A DNA stretch of 64,000 nt from the NCBI GenBank assembly GCA_964017045.1, contig OZ024807.1:13958941-14022940 (forward strand), written 5' to 3'. Source of the stretch: Omphiscola glabra (Eukaryota; Mollusca; Gastropoda; Lymnaeidae). A program made the position numbers and the translations under genes. Position 1 is the stretch's first letter. Each line of letters opens with the position of its first letter. Shown here in pieces: positions 54,801 through 64,000 of the stretch. Below the pieces are notes generated by a model. It was not told the origin of the DNA, searched no databases, and worked only from the letters and a program-made list of their open reading frames with translations.

Positions 54801-55404
54801 TTATAGAAGCTGCAATGTGACATCCATGTAAAAATAACTAAAAATCAATGTAAAAATAACTAAATAACTAAAAATCAATTTAAAAATAACTAAATAACTA
54901 AAAAATCAATGTAAAAATAACTAAATAACTAAAAATCAATGTAAAAATAACTAAATAACTAAAAATCAATGTAAAAATAACTAAATAACTAAAAATCAAT
55001 GTAAAAATAACTAAATAACTAAAAATCAATGTAAAAATAACTAAATAACTAAAAATCAATGAAAAATTAACTAAATAACTAAAAATCAATGTAAAAATAA
55101 CTAAATAACTAAAAATCAATGTAAAAATAACTAAAAATCAATGTAAATACAACTAAAAATTAATTGTAAAAATAACTAAATAACTAAAAATGTTTTTCTT
55201 CCTCACCCAGGAGTCTACTTCTCATCTCGGGTTGAACAGGTCAAATTTGTTGATTTCTGCGGAAAGTACCGACTTCCCCTGCTACAGTACCTGTGCTCCC
55301 CCAGCTGCACGACAAGTTCACCCACCGTCACTTCCAGCAGGGAGAGTGATGACGAGGAAGATGACGATGCCAGGGACAGGATGAGGAAGGTCCTGCTGGG
55401 TTGA
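39842..55404 (+). CDS. LRRC58: Leucine-rich repeat-containing protein 58, 4 exons, 360 aa
   Basis: Exons 39842-40326, 49291-49546, 50230-50377, 55211-55404 (stop TGA); phases 2,0,1; 1,083 nt. Residues about 45-235 are 8-9 leucine-rich repeats (LHSLQLDNNEITSLP, LQVLYLGGNQLVEIP, LRSLSLHNNKLSTLP, LVELSLRNNPLV). The C-terminal region is diagnostic of LRRC58: NPPSLLELSGRVIKI, YTPEDLPYSLIRYL, then VKFVDFCGKYRLPLLQYLCS, an acidic Ser/Asp/Glu stretch and a final RKVLLG. Human LRRC58 is about 371 aa. No signal peptide or membrane span, so intracellular. As I recall, recent work treats the vertebrate protein as a ubiquitin-ligase substrate receptor acting on cysteine dioxygenase; I cannot confirm that here. 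Intron 1 is about 9 kb and repeat-filled. Confidence 0.96.
42159..42331. mobile_element. hAT-like MITE with poly-T and poly-G interior
   Basis: 173 bp, start CGGTGGCATAGGAGG, end CCCTAGTTCAACCACTG, flanks cataagac (42151-42158) and cgtaagac (42332-42339), 7 of 8 matching. The interior has the GGCGGCATTTT block and long T and G runs. Related to the copy at 52997. Lies in LRRC58 intron 1. Confidence 0.65.
42862..42882. repeat. Poly-C tract
   Basis: About 18 C's inside LRRC58 intron 1, followed by the imperfect 22-bp array at 42925. Confidence 0.6.
42925..43140. repeat. Imperfect minisatellite
   Basis: Units of about 20-30 bp around GTGTGAATGAATGTGGCAGA, with a longer composite period later. 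Accounts for the minus-strand open frame here. Confidence 0.75.
43340..43505 (-). CDS. Possible coding exon of unknown gene
   Basis: A minus-strand open stretch of about 55 residues, ending in LSNK at a GTGATT donor-like site near 43348, with short words such as FLELKSSTIPVGG and HPWTLKSAVYDRL. It is less AT-rich than its surroundings. No family recognised and I could not join it to other exons, so it may be chance. Confidence 0.2.
43520..43600. repeat. 29-bp tandem repeat, 3 copies
   Basis: Unit with CATTCCAACCCGCTGGGCTG; the outer copies are diverged. Lies in LRRC58 intron 1. Confidence 0.7.
43785..43895. repeat. 35-bp repeat, 3 copies
   Basis: Unit around TCTGTGCTATAGGGACGGT, the last copy truncated. 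It lies just before a possible small exon (43909-43950). Confidence 0.6.
44045..44565. repeat. 30-bp minisatellite, about 17 copies
   Basis: Unit with GTGGACCAGGGGGTGAAACT. The 30-bp period keeps long open frames on both strands (up to 183 codons on minus) that are repeat artefacts. A few units have indels (44246, 44281, 44436). LRRC58 intron 1. Confidence 0.95.
45126..45400 (-). mobile_element. 5'-truncated LINE 3' end, third copy
   Basis: The minus strand encodes MPNDRGVKMVHHQNPRGKRL, RPRLRWMDDMERDLQQLGI and KASVIRSEWKEVV with few breaks, the same family as the copies at 4.5 kb and 25.9 kb but better preserved. Its 3' edge is at CTGTAGCGCCACAGGGATGG. Confidence 0.8.
45430..45735 (-). mobile_element. 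LINE C-terminal fragment of a second type
   Basis: The minus strand gives HRHCSFLPKTIRDWNKL and GTVEATTLDSFAS, the classic C-terminal end of CR1/Jockey-type reverse transcriptase polyproteins. Not contiguous with the adjacent LINE piece and of a different family. Confidence 0.65.
45844..46097 (+). CDS. Possible terminal exon of a nested gene
   Basis: An acceptor (TTTGTTTCCATAG) followed by about 84 open codons ending in TAA: SPGRERAHEHVVPP, then CLCFDRKSISEFKHSL, PLNPGRVSGHSDPYHY, CIHYNPPANW. The reading starts in phase 2. A possible upstream partner is 43909-43950, which begins after GGTCAG, ends in phase 2 at TCGAG|GTATAA, and would join in frame. Start exon not found and family not recognised. 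Short words and Tyr/His/Pro content resemble genes A and B. It lies inside LRRC58 intron 1, same strand. Confidence 0.35.
46450..46720. repeat. Cluster of poly-C and poly-T tracts
   Basis: At least four C runs of 7-15 bases (near 46458, 46482, 46630, 46688). Probably unstable sequence; no element recognised. Confidence 0.6.
47289..47473. mobile_element. hAT-like MITE, 185 bp, perfect 8-bp duplication
   Basis: Terminal repeats CAGGGGCGTCATTTCAGG and AAATGACGTCCCTG, flanked by tgtagacc on both sides (47281-47288 and 47474-47481). Intact relative of the element at 1739-1920, in the opposite orientation. The flanking duplicated word GTGTAGACCC also belongs to a loose local repeat (47280-47600). 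Confidence 0.8.
47833..48085. repeat. 41-bp tandem repeat, 6 copies
   Basis: Unit with CATCTCTAAGACATACTTGA and TACACCTTTCTCTTGGT. Low divergence. LRRC58 intron 1. Confidence 0.85.
48195..48400. repeat. 51-bp tandem repeat, 4 copies, open on both strands
   Basis: Unit with GCCGCCTGTAGAAAGAATGC and CTTCTTCATCCTGTCATTT. The 51-bp period is a multiple of 3. The non-repetitive 48400-48545 that follows is unusually GC-rich and open on plus (TTEVTVQAAGTTAATRSRRP), so the array may flank or have grown from an exon; not resolved. Confidence 0.75.
48990..49130. repeat. 22-bp degenerate repeat
   Basis: About six copies near GAACATCTAGTCAGAAATACAT, 160 bp before LRRC58 exon 2. Confidence 0.7.
51180..51665 (+). 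mobile_element. LINE 3' fragment of a third type, in LRRC58 intron 3
   Basis: Frames on plus give VLLYGAETLRTTASIMQKVQ, TNTCLRKTLNIK, then KRKRGRPKNTWRRELEAEIQ and GYTWKQLERKALDRDEW, the usual C-terminal tail of RTE-like reverse transcriptase polyproteins, with a stop in place of the W of the IKWP motif and frameshifts. Confidence 0.75.
52035..52260. repeat. 20-bp degenerate minisatellite
   Basis: About ten copies near GACCAATATAAACAGTATGT. LRRC58 intron 3. Confidence 0.75.
52347..52364. repeat. Poly-G tract
   Basis: About 17 G's on the sense strand of LRRC58 intron 3. Confidence 0.6.
52490..52668. repeat. 57-bp tandem repeat, 3 copies
   Basis: Unit with CAGTCCTTGGATCTTCCT and AGGCACATGTCCCCTTGTGT. 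The period is a multiple of 3, hence open on both strands. Confidence 0.85.
52997..53196. mobile_element. hAT-like MITE, related to the copy at 42159
   Basis: Start CTAGTGGTGTAGG, end AACCCTAGTTACGCCACACCACTG read in reverse as the mate. Shares GGCGGCATTTTCTG with the 42.2-kb copy. No clear target-site duplication, so it is older or truncated. Confidence 0.5.
54828..55192. repeat. LRRC58: 30-bp minisatellite ending beside the LRRC58 exon 4 acceptor
   Basis: About 11 copies of a 30-bp unit with AACTAAATAACTAAAAATCA. The last unit ends at about 55190, leaving only the pyrimidine tract (TTTTTCTTCCTCACCCAG) before exon 4 at 55211. Confidence 0.9.
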
Positions 55405-58400
55405 TGACCCAGATAAATTAATGTACATAGACTTTTTTTTTGTGGCTGGGGATTGCATCCCCGCTCTGTGTTGGTGCCTGTTGATATTGCTGGCCTACTT
55501 TATGCTTGAGAGTTCTTGAAAGAAAATTATTTTAATTTGTGTCACCAGTCGACGAGGGGAAAGTTTCGGCATGAAAACAAGTTGACAAACTTTTCAAACA
55601 GTCCAGTAGGTAATAAATGCATTTATAATAATATGTTACATTTGTATTATAGCAAAGATGGATTCATGTGGGGGTTTTTAAAGATCCATGAAAAATACAA
55701 ATTTTAAAAGGAAAATATTGTTATACTGGTAATAACTGTACTATGTTTCCATTTTTTTTTTTCATTAAAAAAGAACCACCATCCTATCCCAACCCCGTCT
55801 TTTTTAATAATTTTAGGAATGAGCCACTGAAATCTTTTTTGTTGATGTTCTTGAATTTTTAAAAAAAAAGGTTAATTAATATATTAATGCTTTCAGATTT
55901 GAGTAAGGTTTTGAAATAATGAACCACTCCCTGCTACATTTGAAGTTATTTTTCCACAGAAACTTTTACATAGTTTTTTTTTTTAAAAGCTTTCCTCAAT
56001 ATTTACTTGATTTACTGTCAAAACTACACTCTCCTCATATCTTGAGCTGAGAGAAGAGACAGGTTTTTGTTTGTCGCTTTTTATAAAACATCAACAATTG
56101 TTTGCTGAATATTTTCTTCCTTCTGTTATTCCTCCAGTCTTGTGATCTTCCCTTCTACAAGCCCATATATATTTATATTCATACATTGTTATGTTAGATC
56201 AAGTCTTCAAAACAAGAACCCTATCCTCTTTATTTTCTCTTTTGGCTTACTTCCCCTATTTGGGTCAGGGGGAGAGAAGCAATACTTCTTGTTATTCATC
56301 TGCTTTATGTTAAATGATCAATATATAAATACACCAAAAAAAAATTGTACATTGGTATAAATATGTAATCTACTCTTTTCTGTTTCACAACTTGCTTTCA
56401 TTGCAGCAAATGTATATTTACCTATCACAGGCTTGAGTTCTTAATCAAGGTTGGCTCTTGTTTATTGTTCAACACTTGAGTATTATTGAAAGATTATTCA
56501 TGTTTAAGGGCATTTACTGTACCTCAGCAGGTCATACCGCACCTTACTACTTGAGGAGGAGTATACTGATACATTCAGAGGGGGTAAGTGGGAGTGGGGT
56601 ATATGAGTACTGGATGTATATCTGCTTACAGTTCTTGTTGTAAACAAACTGCTAATATAAAATGTCATCCTCGTAGGGGGATAGGTTTTTTCTTCTTTGA
56701 TATATCACAAAGCAGTCGTATTATGTTCATATTTTCTAGCCGTATTCTGGCTGTGACAATTTGACAGTATTTATTGATTGTATTACAGATGGGATTTTGG
56801 AATGGGCATTGGGTTTGTAGTGTAACAGTGATTTCTAATTTACAAGGAATCTGGTAAATGGGGCTCTGTGGCTTCTTTGAAACACTTCGTCTATCACCAC
56901 AGGACACTCTTTGTTTAAAACACTTTTTCTAAAGTTGTTCTTAGGTTAGCTATTGGTGCCTCAAAACAAATAAAGAAGCAAACTGTTCGTTAAATTATGA
57001 CACCTGAAAATAACCCAAACAATTTAAACATGGGATTTGTTTTTACTGAGAAGCAACCCTTCTAACAGGAGGATCTATTTTCAGGTTTAATTTTAGCACA
57101 CGCAAAATATTTTAGTTCGATTTTTTTTTAAATTTGTGGTGTTAAATAAATTCAAATCGAAAGGCTGGCCTAGCGCAGTATACTTGTGTAAATCTTCAAG
57201 TAAAAAGTTGTTGTTTTTTTAAAACTATCTTTATCTGTAAATCAAAGCATCTGTTCTGGTTCTGTAGACTAGGCTCAGTGCTGCAGTAGAGTCGTTGTCT
57301 TCCTTTTTTATTTTTTTTTTGTTTGGCTTCTTTGGATTTATGATCAACCTCATTAGATAAGGGTATATAATTATACATGGCCATTAAGACTTCTTAATCG
57401 GGGCCTGTATCCACTCACTGTAACTCGAAGGGCTATTGAGATCTTGTTTACACAACTGTTGTGGACATTACTGTAATAGTATTCACTTAACCCTAAGATG
57501 GCCTAAATTGAAATCAGTCTTGAACAAGACAAAAAAAATTGTCAAAAAAAAAAGTCATGCAGTACAACATTATCTTTCAACTAAGGGGTTTTTTTGGTGT
57601 TTTTTTTCAGTGGATCATTTGAACAACAACAACAACAAACACACAACCAAAAAGACAACTATATCCTAATCGAAAAATAAACAACAACAAAAAAGAAAAA
57701 AAAGAACACCAGAATTATTTCTGAGCTGTGGTATGTCCTTCTTCTTGTTTTCTTGATTAAATATTGTAGTCCTAGCTACTTCAATGATTTTAGTTATTTA
57801 AAATATGTATTGATTTCTTTTCCATGGAATTAAGCTTGTCCATTTTACATATTCGGGACACACCTGTATGAACAGTGGACGGATACTTTGCTTCTATTCA
57901 GCTATTCATTGTATATAATGAACTTTGTGGCAGCTTAACCCTACTTGCATGAGAAAGTTTGTTTTTCATGGTTGGAACTGCCTTAACCATACCAACCAGT
58001 GTGCAACTGTAATCAATTAAATATATACATAACTTCATATTTAAAATATTTTTTTAAAAATTATTCGCTGCTTCTTGTCCACATAGTATGGGGGACCTCG
58101 TAAGCCAAGTGTGATTTTTTTTTTTAATTTGCACTCTACTGTTTATTTAAATTGTAATTTTTTTTTTTATTTAATTAACCAGTTGAATTAATTATTTTTT
58201 TAAAAACTACCTGTCAAAAACTTCAGTAACCATGTTATACACTATTTACTTATACACCTTGATTTAACTGGGTTTCCATATGCTCACAACAACAACAAAA
58301 AACTACATTTTGATGGCTGTCCACTGTTTCAACCTTCATCATTCATGCCAAAAATCAATCTGATTGTGAACTCTTCACATGGGCTGCTCCAGATAGGAGG

Positions 58401-58430
58401 AATTACTTTCATATGTTACTAGTAATTAAG
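55405..58430 (+). other. LRRC58: LRRC58 3' UTR or flank, proximal part
   Basis: AT-rich, no transposon recognised and no other gene. A Pumilio-type site TGTACATA lies at 55422-55429, 18 bases after the stop; another, TGTATATA, is at 57910-57917. The 3' UTR end could not be fixed. Confidence 0.45.
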
Positions 58431-58439
58431 ATTAAGTCA

Positions 58440-58735
58440 TGTGAATGATGTACACGGTGTTGCTGGGTGAATGATGTGCATGGTGTTGCTGGGTGAATGA
58501 TGTGCATGGTGTTGCTGGGTGAATGATGTGCACGGTGTTGCTGGGTGAATGATGTGCATGGAGGTGCTGGGTGAATGATGTGCATGGTGTTGCTGGGTGA
58601 ATGATGTGCACGGTGTTGCTGGGTGAATGATGTACACAATGTTGCTGGGTGAATGATGTGCACGGTGTTGCTGGGTGAATGATGGACACGGTGTTGCTGG
58701 GTGAATGATATACACGGTGTTGCTGAGTGAATGAA
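58440..58735. repeat. 26-bp minisatellite, 11 copies
   Basis: Unit with GTGAATGATGTGCACGGTGT and TGCTGG. Since 26 is not a multiple of 3, all three minus frames are open by virtue of a stop-free unit; no protein is implied. Confidence 0.95.
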
Positions 58736-58739
58736 TGGG

Positions 58740-61700
58740 AGGCTGGCCAAATTTAGTCACATGCATTTATTAGTCTACCTATTTCTCTCAATTTTTTCAT
58801 GGGGGTTCAGTTTTCTTTCTTTTGTTTTGAGGCACAACTTCATCTCTAAAGAACGTTCTGCTGTATATTTACTATATCTGTATAGATGCCAGGCGGCCAA
58901 AATGAGAGGACTGTGCAGCTGCCTTGGTTCAGTCATAATTCTGCAGAGCTAGCTGTGATTATTTTGTTGTGATGACGTCATATTGCTGTGGATTGTTTTG
59001 TCCCATTGCAGTTTAGCTGCTCCATTGATCCAGCCCATGTTAGGACATCAGATTGTAAGCTGTTCAGCTGTTCCTTTTTTTCCCATCGCCCCAGTTATGT
59101 TGGGACCTGGGATTGTAACTAACACAACCCTCTGTACACTGCCTTACATTTGCTGACAGCACTTGACTTTCATATTTCCATTTCTGTTGATGTTAAATGT
59201 AGTTATATGTAGTATTAACTGGCAACTTAAGATTAGTTTGATGTTCTATGCAGTATTTTCCAACAAGGTTAGTCTTATGCCCTATGCAGTATTTGGCAAT
59301 AATATTAGTCTCATACCCCTATGCACTCAGGGTTGAAAGAATACATTGTGGTGCCAAGGCCATGTTAAACTTGAGGTAACAGTTATGGCATGCTTTGCCA
59401 TGGGTATAAAATATTGCAGCTTGCATTAAATATGTGCTTTGTTTTAATATCATCATTTTAAAGGCAAACATCTACATTATCCCTAATGAGAAAAAGAAGA
59501 CAAAAATAATAGTAAAATTGTGTAAATTTATGATTAAAATGTATTTAACGATGACAACATTTATGATTCAATAGGTAAGAGTTCTTTTTTTTAAAAATAC
59601 TTAAGTAAATTTAAACATACACAAGGCACAAATAATTTGTATTTACTTGATAAAACATCTTCTCTTGTTCCATGATGGTAAATATAAAGATATAATTAAT
59701 GTTATGTTACCATAAGTGCTGTTAAAGTAATTGTTCTTTAAATATTGTTAATAACAAACTGCCTAAATTGGATTTTTTTTCTTCTTTAAAAGTGATTAAG
59801 ATGTTGATGTTGTTGGCTTAGCAGATGAGTTTGTCATTGTTGCAGATTTCAAGCCAATAAAATAACCAAATAATCAACAATTTTAAGCCGAAAATAATTC
59901 AGTTATGTTAATGTAATGCTTGTTTATTGGACTGCATGTAATGGCATTTATATGTTAATGTTTTTTTGTGAGGTATACCACATATTTCTTTCTCTTAAGA
60001 AATTGCATTTTTCAAAATCAAATTGTCTAAATTTAGATTTATTAAGAATGCAGCAATCTGTTCCTGGTTTCTCAGTTACAGGTTTCTTGAAGTAGACCTA
60101 TGTATTTACAAATGCACATTTGTTTGTATATAATATTACAGAAAATATGTTACATTGTTAATTTTTTTTAATATTTAAGAAACCTAAAAGAAGAGAATTT
60201 AGACATGAAAACCATATTTTTTAAAGAAGTATATTTCAGGCTTTGTTTCCTCTAAAACGCATACAAATCACATCTAACAAATCACATCTAACACTTGTCT
60301 TGTGTCTGATGCATATTTTCTTTCTTTTTTTTAAATCGCACTGTTCAAGGAAACATGAAATATTAACCACAGGTTTGTACATAATATCTTTTCAAACATT
60401 TCAATGCCGTCTATGATCTATCTTATTAATTTTTGTTTTTTTATAAAAGCTCACCATTTTGCCAAATTTACATGTGATATATTTTATTGTAGTTTGGGGG
60501 GTGTTAAAAAAAAAATGAAGGTCTGTTAAAAAAAATGAAGGTCTCGTGTTACGGGTTTGTCTCCCTATACCATTTGTTGGCTCAGCTGATCTTATGAATT
60601 CTACCAGACTTTATATTAAAGTTGAAAGTGCTAGCAGCTTTGCAGTGGAAATAATCTTTCACACTCAGCGATGAGGATGCATGACACCAACAAGCATAAG
60701 AGTCCTTTATTTCAGAAACAACCAAATCGGTTTTATTTTATGATGTTAGGAAGCAGCCCATCTGGATTTATCATTTGAGAAAGCTGTACCTGTATTAAAA
60801 ATGTCCTGGCAGGGAAGAATAAATGGACTGAGCCTAAATTGGAATGATGCTTGCCATGTTATGTTTAAATGTCATTGTTTTGTTAGGTATCCGAGGTTAT
60901 TCAAAAATACTTCACCTTAATTTACGATTATGTTAATTTTTAATAAATTATCAAATATAAATGTAACGTAATGTAAACTGATCATTTGGGTCAATAATAA
61001 TCCTTACAAACTTCAAGTACGTGTAAATATATTAAAGTAGTCATTGCTGTTCATTTTCTCACCTGGAAGGGTCAGATGTCATTCTCTAGACCCTGCACAC
61101 CCCCCCCCCCCCTCTCAAATGTTGTCTGCTTATTGAATCTAAAACATGATTTATGTGCTTACTTTTCTTCTTATGGTTATGTGTTATGCAGTCTTAATTT
61201 TTTTGTTGAAATTCTAACCCTTGACTACCTAGATTTCCTCCGGCTTTGATTTTTGTGTTATTGAACCCACAGATCATTTCATCTAAGAACTATAAGAAAA
61301 CTTTAGATGTGCCTCCTGACTTTGCAGGTGTGCAGAAATATTTTTTTTTCATTTTGTAATAGTTGTCAAAGAACAATGTAACTGAAAATATCTCAGAGCA
61401 TAATCAATTCACATTTTACATAATCATGGAACAAAATATTCAAAACATTGCAAATTGTTTCTGGTTTGTATGCTGCGTCATCCTATAATGGGAGGTAATT
61501 GGGGGATTTCAGAGCTATCAAAATATTCAAGTTTCATATTTGAGCTTATTTAACGTCAGTTTAGTGTGGATGTTTTGTATTTATTCCAATGGTTGATAAC
61601 TGTGATTGTCATTTTCTGTGCATTGAGCCAGGCTTCATGTGCAATTTGTTTATTTAGGAGCTTAAGCAATTTTTATGGTTCTGATTTGTGTTGCCTAATG

Positions 61701-62640
61701 GAGACAATTTTCTGACTTCAATTTGTAGGCAGACACATCCTGAGCTTGATGTTTAATCATTTACATGTAACAAAATAAATCATGTAGAATTTAGCATGGC
61801 AGATATTCAGATTTTCTCAGTCTGATGCAATTAATTCTGTTGGCAAAAAAACTTCTACTCTTTTTTTTTAACACAAATCTTTACAAAGCTTAATAAATGA
61901 GGAACTTTTACTGTATGCACTGAGGAATACCGTACCCTCTTTTTTTAAAAATTGTTTATAAATTGTGATTTTAAATTGTTCATAAGTATTAGCACTTTAC
62001 ATGTATTGTTTTAAGGATTATAATTATTACCTACTAATTGCTCAGTTATGAATGCAGTTTACAGGATTAGGAAACTGGTTCCTTCTTTAGCGGTTCAACT
62101 TTGTTACCATGCCATAATACCAAAGAAATCACTGTCAAACCAAAGTATCCCTGGTATTGAGTCATGACCATGTTAAATCAATAAATTTTTTTGTGTCATG
62201 TTGCATGCTTTCAAATGTTGGTGTGTTTGGTTTTAATGACAAAAGAAATTGATTGATTACAGATTTGCTTTGCTGAAATAATTTTATGATTTAAATCTCT
62301 CTTGTATAGACTGAACATAACTTAGTTAAGTACATATAACAATACTAAGTAAGCTCTGTCATATCAATAGTTGGCATTGCTGTACCCAAACAAGCATGAA
62401 TTTTTCTTATGGCTGCTGTGAGATGTGCTGTCTTAATAATTACTATTCATATTCTAACCCCTGATTGGACTTAACAAGAATTTACATAAATAAAAATGTC
62501 TGTGCCTTTGAGGAGTGTCTATTCTGGTGGTCTTGATTTCATGGACTGCTTGTAACCTTGTGAAGATTTGATTGGCAGGCAAGGAATGTAAATAAAAGGA
62601 TGCCAGGGATCAGACTGAAGAAAGCTTTTAATAAACTGTT
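58740..62640 (+). other. Distal LRRC58 3' UTR or flank
   Basis: Unusually free of repeats compared with the rest of the window. Contains TGTATATA at 60125, TGTACATA at 60376, TGTAAATA at 61022 and 62587, and AATAAA signals near 62591 and 62629 that could end a very long 3' UTR. A poly-C run is at about 61101-61114. Confidence 0.35.
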
Positions 62641-64000
62641 GCTTCTCTGAATGGTTGGTTATTCATAGTCAATATTCAATTTTAAAAAGTAAGTTGGTGG
62701 TTTTTTTTGGTATATATTTATTCAAGTTATGGCAAAATCATTTTGGCCACTATAATTCACTTATCACAAAAAATGAGTTTCATAAATGTTAAAATCTAAA
62801 TTGTTAAATAGTTGGAAGATTTTTTTTTTTCTGAAGTCATGCTCATCAAGAATAAATTAACTACAACAATTATTTTTTTTTAAATGTAGCGATGTTGAAA
62901 TTTTTATTTCTTTTTTCCATTTCATTTAAAAATAGTTCCAAAAAATAATTTAAACATGGAAAATAAAAAATCTATTGGACATTAATCTTCAGTCACACGT
63001 TCTCAATTTGTCTTGAAATATTCACAAAGCCACTTTGTAATGTGGTAAACTAAACCTCTTATATTAAATATAAGCTTGTTTCACTTGTGATAACATCACA
63101 TCTTGTCAAGCCAGTTTATCTCATCAAAACACACAAATCTAAATCACACACTTTTTAACTAAAGCTAAATCAAATCTGTGGCATGATGCACACAATTAAA
63201 TAAATTCTAAATAACATGCATTTTCTTTAAATTAAAAATAATAATTTATTAATAAATGCAAGTAGCATCATTAAAAAACACTTCAGTCAGTCAGTCACCA
63301 TGCAACATACATCACCATCATGATGATCATGCACCATATCTTTTGCTACAACAGCCATGGCGCATATTTCAAACCAATGTTCACTTTTTGCATTTCTGAT
63401 TTATACTCCTCTATGCATTCACTTTTTAAAAACTCTCAGTATTGCAACATATCTTGCAAGTGGTAGGCAACATTTTCCAGACTACCAGAAATTCATTCAC
63501 GGGCATGGACAGGTATGAAAATAACAAAAATAATTTAAAGATTGGCGCTTGGTGGTCCTCCAAGGGACACTTCGTTATCCTTCAGGCTTCAACAATCCCA
63601 GGATGACTTAGTTACACACACACACTGCTGAATTCTAAGTACAATTACACAACAATAGCACCCATGCAATACACTCAATTCCCTAATTTAAAAACTAATT
63701 TTGCACCAAAAACCATTCACGTATTTACAGACTTCCATATTCATTAAGCTCGGCTCAGTAAGAACACTTAAAATGAAAGCACTGCACCAGATAACATTGG
63801 TTAACAAATATCCGTCTTACTAGCCACAGCAAAAAAAAATAATAATAATAATAATATGCAACAAAGAAAAAAAATGATCAGCAAAAAAAAAAAAAAAACA
63901 TTCATGCTGTTATTACTGATAAAAAATAAAAAGTTAACTTTTCAATTTATTTTCGGACAAAGTCCAGAGTTCATGAACATAGTTAAGCACTTTATTCATG
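62641..64000. other. AT-rich right edge, no gene seen
   Basis: Several minus-strand AATAAA strings (near 63246, 63946 and 63991) might mark the 3' end of a minus-strand gene lying beyond the window, but no coding sequence is visible. Short A/AAT microsatellites at 63830-63900. Confidence 0.4.

Noticed and set aside
58409..58766. Three overlapping His/Ser/Thr-rich minus frames
   Set aside because: The 26-bp unit lacks stops on the minus strand in all frames; no gene features around.

Overview
The window reads as a piece of a metazoan nuclear genome, AT-rich and repeat-dense, most likely from a lophotrochozoan and probably a gastropod mollusc (inference). Genes are split into short exons with GT/AG introns. 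Two genes are clear orthologues of conserved animal genes and a third is recognisable. There are many young DNA transposons with intact target-site duplications, LINE remains, a tRNA-derived SINE, and an unusual density of minisatellites and long poly-G/poly-C runs. I see no prokaryotic operon structure, rRNA or CRISPR array.

Layout. 0.99-13.16 kb (+): a 10-exon gene for an unrecognised 411-residue Pro/Tyr/Cys-rich protein ('gene A'). Its introns hold a LINE remnant, hAT-like and foldback MITEs, and several tandem arrays that start or end at its own splice sites. 15.5-23.6 kb (-): a 7-exon gene for an unrecognised protein of about 236 residues ('gene B'), with a 1.45-kb compound minisatellite in one intron. 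24.30-29.72 kb (+): RSPH1, the MORN-repeat radial spoke head protein, 6 exons and 331 residues; every intron carries a different transposable element, including a SPIN-like hAT element. 30.5-32.3 kb: a decayed LINE with reverse transcriptase and RNase H remains. 32.56-32.85 kb: a 21-bp minisatellite. 34.78-36.21 kb (-): CFAP68 (C11orf1 family), 3 exons and 159 residues. 39.84-55.40 kb (+): LRRC58, 4 exons and 360 residues, with a 9-kb first intron full of repeats and possibly a nested gene. 55.4-64 kb: long AT-rich 3' flank or UTR with no gene I can support.

How the genes fit together. RSPH1 and CFAP68 are motile-cilium axoneme genes. Gene B is head-to-head with RSPH1, with 734 bp between start codons, and a palindromic RFX-type X-box lies between them. 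Gene B is therefore probably a co-regulated ciliary or sperm-flagellum protein. Gene A has the same short Tyr/Pro-rich look but no direct evidence for its role. All exon models were built by eye, by matching splice consensus and reading-frame phase; no alignment or RNA evidence was available.
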